Assembly: GCF_022201045.2 (NCBI RefSeq) | Contig: NC_068558.1 | Coordinates: 41,683,501 to 41,747,500 of the forward strand | Direction: 5' to 3' | DNA length: 64,000 nt | From: Citrus sinensis | Taxonomy: Eukaryota; Streptophyta; Magnoliopsida; Sapindales; Rutaceae | In this document: positions 58,400-64,000 of the stretch, one piece after another | How positions within the stretch are numbered: the stretch's first letter is position 1 | Layout: each line of letters starts with the position of its first letter | Notes under the pieces: generated by a model | What the model was told of the DNA's origin: nothing | What the model saw: only the letters and a program-made list of their open reading frames with translations | Databases searched by the model: none | Made by a program: the position numbers and the translations under genes

Positions 58400-60963
58400 T
58401 TAAGAGATTACCGTGGTGTCTTGTTGGAGTGACGTGTGTTCTTGTTCAGATGAACTAGCATTTTCAGTTTCTAGTTCAAGACTAGCATCTTTGGATCTGC
58501 TTAAAGCACCATCAGGAATGTTTATGCCACCAAATCCAATAATGACAGCAACTGCTCCAAGATAATCCAGGAGTTTTGGAGCATTGCCAGTTAATGAATC
58601 CACAACAGCAGCCAGTGGCACCTGAATTGTAAGACCAGCTGTTGCTACAGTTGCTGTTGTTAGAAGTACAGCCTTCGCCCATAAATAATCACTCAGGACA
58701 TTATCCAGCAAACCTGCAAATGAGAACAAGATTTACAAAATGATGGGATATATATCTCATCCAAATCCAATATAATCATAATGACCGAGCATAATATCAC
58801 GTTTTAATAAGGAAACCTTAAATCGTAAAATCAAATCTACATAAAGTAGAAATGGATAAATTCCGCCATGATATCTGGAAACCAGCACAAGTTATTGTCA
58901 ATTCTTTCATGGCACACATAGTTGGTGACATATGCAGCAACTCACAAAGCATCCAAAAATGCTGTCAGCATTGTAATAGAAAGTTCAGTCTCCTAGGAAA
59001 TTCAGCATTCTTCTTCATGATTTCATGGCTTCAAGCAAAAATAAAAAATTTTTAAAAAAAAAATCTTAGCAAAAGTTGGAAAAAAAAATATAACACTTGG
59101 ATAAAATCTTTACTTTTAATTGTTCACTGTTTTTTTTTTTAAAGTCAAACTATTAGCAATACCTATAGGAAGGTATCTCAATGTGGGAATCATCATATAT
59201 GTGCTATGCCACTCATCAGTATAATACCAAGCAAGACACGTCGAACATTAACTCTGTTAGCTTCGAAATTGAACAACCAAAACCCCTTATTTGTAAAGCT
59301 AATACAAATACTCTCATAGCTGCATTCCTCGACAAAAAATGTGCAAATAGAGGCATTTATTCCCTAAGAATTATCAGAAACTACCACATCCTAATTTGAT
59401 TGAACGGGACACACATCCTGCTTCCCCAATCTTCCAGGCCAATTGCAGTTTGTCCAGTTAGATGGTACCAAAGATGTAGCATCAGCTCAATTTAACAAAT
59501 GGGAGAATGTGCAGTCATTTCATAGGGCTTAACAAGGGATGTCAATAGCTAGTTTTCCACTAAGATTTAATCCCAGCCATAGACTTTTCCACACATGGTT
59601 TTGCTAAGTTTCATGAAAGAAAGAGACTAAACGCGGGACACAATGACTTCTACAAGAACTAAGTTTTGACTCGACCAACCAACCCGCATAGGCAGTGTCA
59701 GCACTATGCACAGAAATATGGCACATGCTAGATTGCAATGACAAAAGAAGCCTGGAACGTGGCAGGACCAGAAATGAAAATGCTGACTTAGTTATATTAG
59801 AACAAGCAAAGAGAGAGCAAATAAATTTTTAAGCACAATATCGACAAAAAAGGAAGGGGAAAATACACATGACTTAAATGCATACCTTTACCAACAATTA
59901 AACAAAACTGCTTCAGGGTCAGCCTATAGAATGGCTCTAGCTTGGTGAAATGGAGTATGAGGGCGACAGGAAGGAAAATTATGAGGTTGAAGAGCCCAAG
60001 AAAACCAAGGAACTGCGCCATACTGGCATCACCATTTTTGCCATCATCATCCGGCAACTTCTTGCGGATAAGGGTAATATACACAGCATATAGCCCAGCT
60101 GATGCAAGAGAAAGAATGTCTCCAAGAAGAGGGTTTGAAGCAGTTGCACTTACACTGCTACTGTTTTCAGAGTCCCCCAAGCTGACAATTATAGTTCCCG
60201 CCATGCAAAGAAGAACACTTACAAGCTTCACCCACGTGAACTTCTCACCCAAGAATAATAGGGAGACCAAAAATGTAAAAAGACTGGATGTACTGCTTAA
60301 GATTGTATTTGACTGCATGCAACAAAAGAAAGTAACCAGTTATACCAAATTGGTGAAACATGTACAGCACCAATAAGACATGCAAAACAAAAATTATTAA
60401 ATGCTTACTGTTACTGTAGTATACTTCAAGGAGAGATTAAAAGTCAGCTGCGCCAAAAACCAAAATGGGCATATCAACAAGCTGACCTTTGCCACTCTAG
60501 TGCGAGTCCATCGTCCTTTTGCTGCGGATTCCTCAGCTTCAACAATTGGCAAACTGCTCTGAAACTCATCTGAAACAAATTCTGATCCAGAATCAATACT
60601 TTTCTCTTGCTGACCAATTTCCCCCTCTTGCACAATCAAGGACTGAGGCGATTCCTCACCTTTTACACCTACATTACTCTCTTCAAGAAGAATTGCCTTT
60701 TCAGAGTCTCCCAATTCTTGTAAAGTGCCACTCTTTCTATTTTTCCAGAACAATACACTTCCATATGTGTCCACCAAATATCGCCCAATTTCAGCAATGG
60801 GAATGTAGACCACAAACAGTGAATTGCAAATGTAAGTGACGAGAAATGGTGAAACACCGGCATCTACTACAGACTGAACTACAAAACTAGCAGCAATCCA
60901 GATGATTGCAACTGCAACTATGTATATCAATCCTAAACCCCATTTCCAAACTTCACTAGTCAT
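58400..60963 (-). CDS. SLC35F5-like transporter, drug/metabolite transporter superfamily, 431 aa
   Basis: Exons in transcript order are 60409-60963, 59886-60312 and 58400-58713 (555+427+314 nt). The start MTSEVWKWG follows a splice acceptor directly (TTCAACAG), so the leader is spliced. About ten hydrophobic segments are visible: two N-terminal ones (LIYIVAVAIIWIAASFVVQS and VTYICNSLFVVYIPIAEIG), then a long acidic loop at about residues 70-150, then SLLICPFWFLAQLTFNLSL, SNTILSSTSSLFTFLVSLLF, GEKFTWVKLVSVLLCMAGT and more to IIGFGGINIP. The EamA/SLC35F core and the duplicated helices place it in this superfamily. Relatives sit in endomembranes; the substrate is unknown. The tail is short and hydrophilic. 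A GTAATC donor two codons before the stop would allow another 3' exon, so the C-terminus is uncertain. Confidence 0.87.
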
Positions 60964-63175
60964 ATCTGTTGAACCAAACAAGAATCAAACTAGGACCAAA
61001 TATTCCCAAATAGTTCATAACTTAAATCAAATCCAAGTGCCGAAATACCCATACCAAAATGTACTTTCTCCTGGGCAAAACCAAAATACCAAGATCATAA
61101 TCAGAACACAGCTCACCTACAACATATAGAAACGAGGAAAAAAAAAGGAAAAAAAAAGTGAGTCAAAATATGATGTCAAGATTTTTTTTTTTTTTTGGGA
61201 TATATTAAGCATAAAAATGCAGACTTGAAGGAGAACCCAATACAGTAATCAAGAAATTGAACCAAGTGACGCTAATATAGCATTAAATATCCAAAGAAAA
61301 CAAGCACCTGCACTCAATATGAACTCAGAACCGGATCCTCTTCGTCTCAAGAAAGAGGGAGTATTTCGTTCGCCAAGACAACAACTGAAAATAAATTAAA
61401 ACCGATCAACTAAGAATTTTTAACTTTTATTATGAACAAATTATTGTCTCTTTAGCATGTACCAAGTTGCCGGCCTCGTAAATCAATTTGATTTCATTGC
61501 CGGTAAGCTTTTCGCTTCTATTTAGTTTGGTGAGACGTGCTAAAACGTGGGCATAAATATTTATTTATTTACTTTTTACAGTTATATGTGAATGTTACAA
61601 AAAAATTTTAATACTATTTTATCATTGACCAAAAAAAAAATGTAATATTAAAATGTATTACTGTAGCTTTTTTAAATACAAAAATAATAATTGTAACTTT
61701 CAACTTTGAACAGCAACTGTTGTACCTTGTAAGGCAATTTCTCCTTAAAGAACAGTAAGTTTAAATTATTTTTTAAAATTTTATAATAAATTCTAAAAAA
61801 GTATTTTTGTTCCTTTAATTTCATAATTTTTTTACGGTTGTATATTACAGTAACTAGAAAATAATATACAGGTTTTACATCCTGGAATATCCTCCAGACA
61901 AATAGTATACATCTTTTTATTTTGGATTTTAGTTTAGAGTAATAATATATATATAAATTCTTGTACAAATTTATTTTATACAAATTGATATATCATGATA
62001 AAATTAGTTGAATTAAATATTTCTTAACCCACATGATCTATTTTGATTATTTTGTATTTTCATTCAACTAATAAATTAATATCAAATCAATTTGTATAAG
62101 ATAAATTTATACATGAATTTGTGGTTGTATAATCACTTTTTTACCTTAATTGTGAGCTTCTCCTACGCTATGTCTGCTAGTTCTTGTTAATTGCTTATGC
62201 TTCACTCCAAAGATCACTCTTTCTTTCATCAAATCCAGGGCATATGTAATTATCCAAAAAAATTTCTTTCCATGCTGCTCAACTTTTCCTTTCATTAGAT
62301 CGACTCAATCTCGTGAATCTATAAAAAAAAAAATTGTTGTTGCTATTATTCTAATGTTTATTAGATTTTTGTCACGTATATTTCTCAACTAATTATATAA
62401 AAATAAATAAATGTATGACGATAATTCAACAAAAAAGTTTACATTGAGGGTGTTGAAAATTCATCATAAAGATGTTGTTGTGGTTGAAAGAGGATAGATT
62501 TTACTCGTATTGGGGTGCAAAATGTAGACATACTCAAAAGTTGTTGTCCCAAAAGATAATATTAAATACTAACTTGAATATATATAAAACCATGTTATAT
62601 GAAAGTACTGCTTCTATTAAAATTTTAAGTTGATGTAATTATAGGTTCGTGATATGTTTATTCAAGTTCAACCAATACGTTCATATCCAGCAAATTTTAA
62701 GAGAAATATAGTCTTAAATCCCGCACACAACTTGATCTTGAATGATTTTGGCTGTCCCTTTCTAATCTAATGTTCCAATTTCACATCTTTGATTGAAACT
62801 TTACTACAGCCATGGACAATAATATGGTAATAAATAATAAAATGATTGCTTGAAACAATTGGCAAACAAGAAAACAGGCCAAATTTTGCTTTAACACTTA
62901 ACAAAAGCAATCTTCTCTTTTACCAATCATGAAAACAATTAAACAATTAATGAAAAATGAACTATCTCTTCCACTCACTCACATTCTTTCTCATGATAAA
63001 AAGCTCAATGCTTGTTTACCCACAATCCGTTGTAATTTTTACACCGAAGAAAATAACTTCAAAAAAGAAGAAGAGAAAATAGAAAGAACTTCTCTGGACA
63101 AAGGACAATGAGAAAGGAGCTGAACCTTATTAAGATAATAAATAGTGCAGACATGCACAGACAACGTGTATATAA
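60964..63175. other. Intergenic region upstream of the transporter gene
   Basis: Holds the spliced leader and promoter of the transporter (to about 61.4 kb), AT-rich DNA, a MITE at about 61934-62136, and the 3' UTR of the kinase gene. No gene recognised. Confidence 0.5.
61934..62136. mobile_element. ~200-bp MITE with long terminal inverted repeats
   Basis: The left arm TTCTTGTACAAATTTATTTT (on to ATACAAATTGATAT) pairs with the right arm, which read inward is TTCATGTATAAATTTATCTT followed by ATACAAATTGATTTGATAT. The centre carries TTAGTTGAAT and its inverted partner. It is related to the segment at 40.73-40.91 kb. The exact ends and target duplication were not fixed. Confidence 0.65.
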
Positions 63176-64000
63176 TTACATTGAAGTAGCTACGTGCCTT
63201 GAATTACAGCCCCATTGTATTGCTTCTGCCACTGCTCGTTTACGTTCCATTTGGCTTTTTTCTTCATCTTGGTAGTATCCATTTTGATCCATCATGTTCA
63301 TGTTTTGATGATCACACGGTGGTGGTTTATGAGGAACAGGAGCGGTTGCAGTGTCTGCATCCGGATCACTTCCAAGGAAACTGAGAGCTGAAACGACGTC
63401 GCTCATCAATGGACGAACGGATGATTCTTCTTGGACGCACATGGCTGATACTGCCACTGCTTGATTCAATCCCCTCACTGGAAACTCTCCTTGCAGTAGT
63501 GGATCAGCAAGTTGTGGGTACCTATTTGGGTCCTTAAAGAAAGGTTGTGCCTGCAGGCGATAACAATTCGGAACTTCAGCAAATTACTGGAGGAACTAAT
63601 AAAAGAAACTATAAAATAAATGGGTAATTGAGACATACCCACGTGACTAAATTTTGTTCATAGGTAGGTCTTGTGGTGCCAATGGCTCTTCTTCCCGTGA
63701 TCAATTCCAACAAGACAACTCCAAAGGTGTAGACATCCGATTTTACTGTCAATTGACCGGTCCGTTGGTACTCCGGGGCACAATATCCGTAGGTGCCCAT
63801 CACTCTTGAGGACACGTGTGTCTTGTCCCCAATTGGTCCGAGCTTCGCCAGCCCAAAATCGGAGAGCTTGGCGTTGAATTCACAGTCCAACAAGATGTTT
63901 GATGATTTCAAGTCGCGGTAGATGACTGGGGGATTGGCTTTATCATGCAGGTACTCTAGACCTTTTGCTGCTCCTAGTGCTATTTTCATTCTCGTGAACC
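63176..64000 (-). CDS. Receptor-like cytoplasmic kinase, RLCK-VII (PBS1/PBL-like), 3' part; gene continues past the window
   Basis: Two exons are visible: 63639 to beyond 64000, and 63176-63550, joined as ...VTW|AQPFF in phase 0. The kinase C-lobe shows the catalytic loop [22 protein letters not shown], the activation segment [20 protein letters not shown] (where relatives read [10 protein letters not shown]), [17 protein letters not shown], and NLVTWAQPFFKD. After the kinase fold comes a tail with [18 protein letters not shown] and a polar C-terminus ending in ATSM. These motifs are the RLCK-VII signature. Such kinases sit under the plasma membrane and relay signals from pattern-recognition receptors. 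The N-lobe, P-loop and any myristoylation/palmitoylation site are outside the window, so the subclass cannot be fixed. Confidence 0.9.

Overview
This 64-kb window is nuclear DNA of a flowering plant, most likely a woody dicot. The evidence is the split genes with GT-AG introns, the AT-rich intergenic DNA, and the families present: KRP cyclin-kinase inhibitor, PRT1, LEUNIG-type corepressor, FAR1/MULE transposase, RLCK-VII kinase and NAC/CYP71 remnants. The gene set would fit Citrus or a relative, but that is a guess. I saw no rRNA, tRNA, CRISPR array or operon.

Layout. 1-5 kb is noncoding. 5.0-8.6 kb (+) is a small BSD-domain protein gene. 10.8-12.8 kb (-) is a KRP3-like CDK inhibitor. 13-27 kb has no intact gene. 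It holds a tandem duplication, a tRNA-like SINE, a Pack-MULE carrying a NAC-domain gene fragment between perfect 9-bp target duplications, a full-length but decayed CYP71-type cytochrome P450 pseudogene, a small MITE and long TAA/TA microsatellites. 27.4-30.8 kb (-) is the N-degron E3 ligase PRT1 (7 exons, 440 aa). 31.5-37.2 kb (-) is a LEUNIG_HOMOLOG-type corepressor (17 exons, 784 aa).

38.6-53.1 kb is a transposon island. It contains two hAT-like elements, a SINE, two non-autonomous MULEs with long terminal inverted repeats, and a ~7.1-kb FAR1-type MULE. That MULE carries a decayed transposase on the minus strand and, convergently, an intact 124-codon frame on the plus strand that joins an RNase H1 N-terminal/viroplasmin-like domain to a C-terminal membrane anchor.

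54.4-56.6 kb (+) is a DeSI/PPPDE desumoylating-isopeptidase-like gene with a 5' UTR intron and a visible TATA box, followed by a third hAT-like element. 58.4-61.0 kb (-) is an SLC35F5-like drug/metabolite-transporter-superfamily gene. 63.2-64.0 kb (-) is the 3' half of an RLCK-VII (PBS1/PBL-like) kinase that runs off the window.

The host genes are unrelated single-copy-type genes in cell-cycle control, protein turnover, transcriptional repression, SUMO/ubiquitin removal, transport and immune signalling. They do not form a functional cluster. The accessory biology lies in the mobile elements. Exon boundaries below were set by hand from splice signals, frame continuity and family knowledge, with no transcript data.
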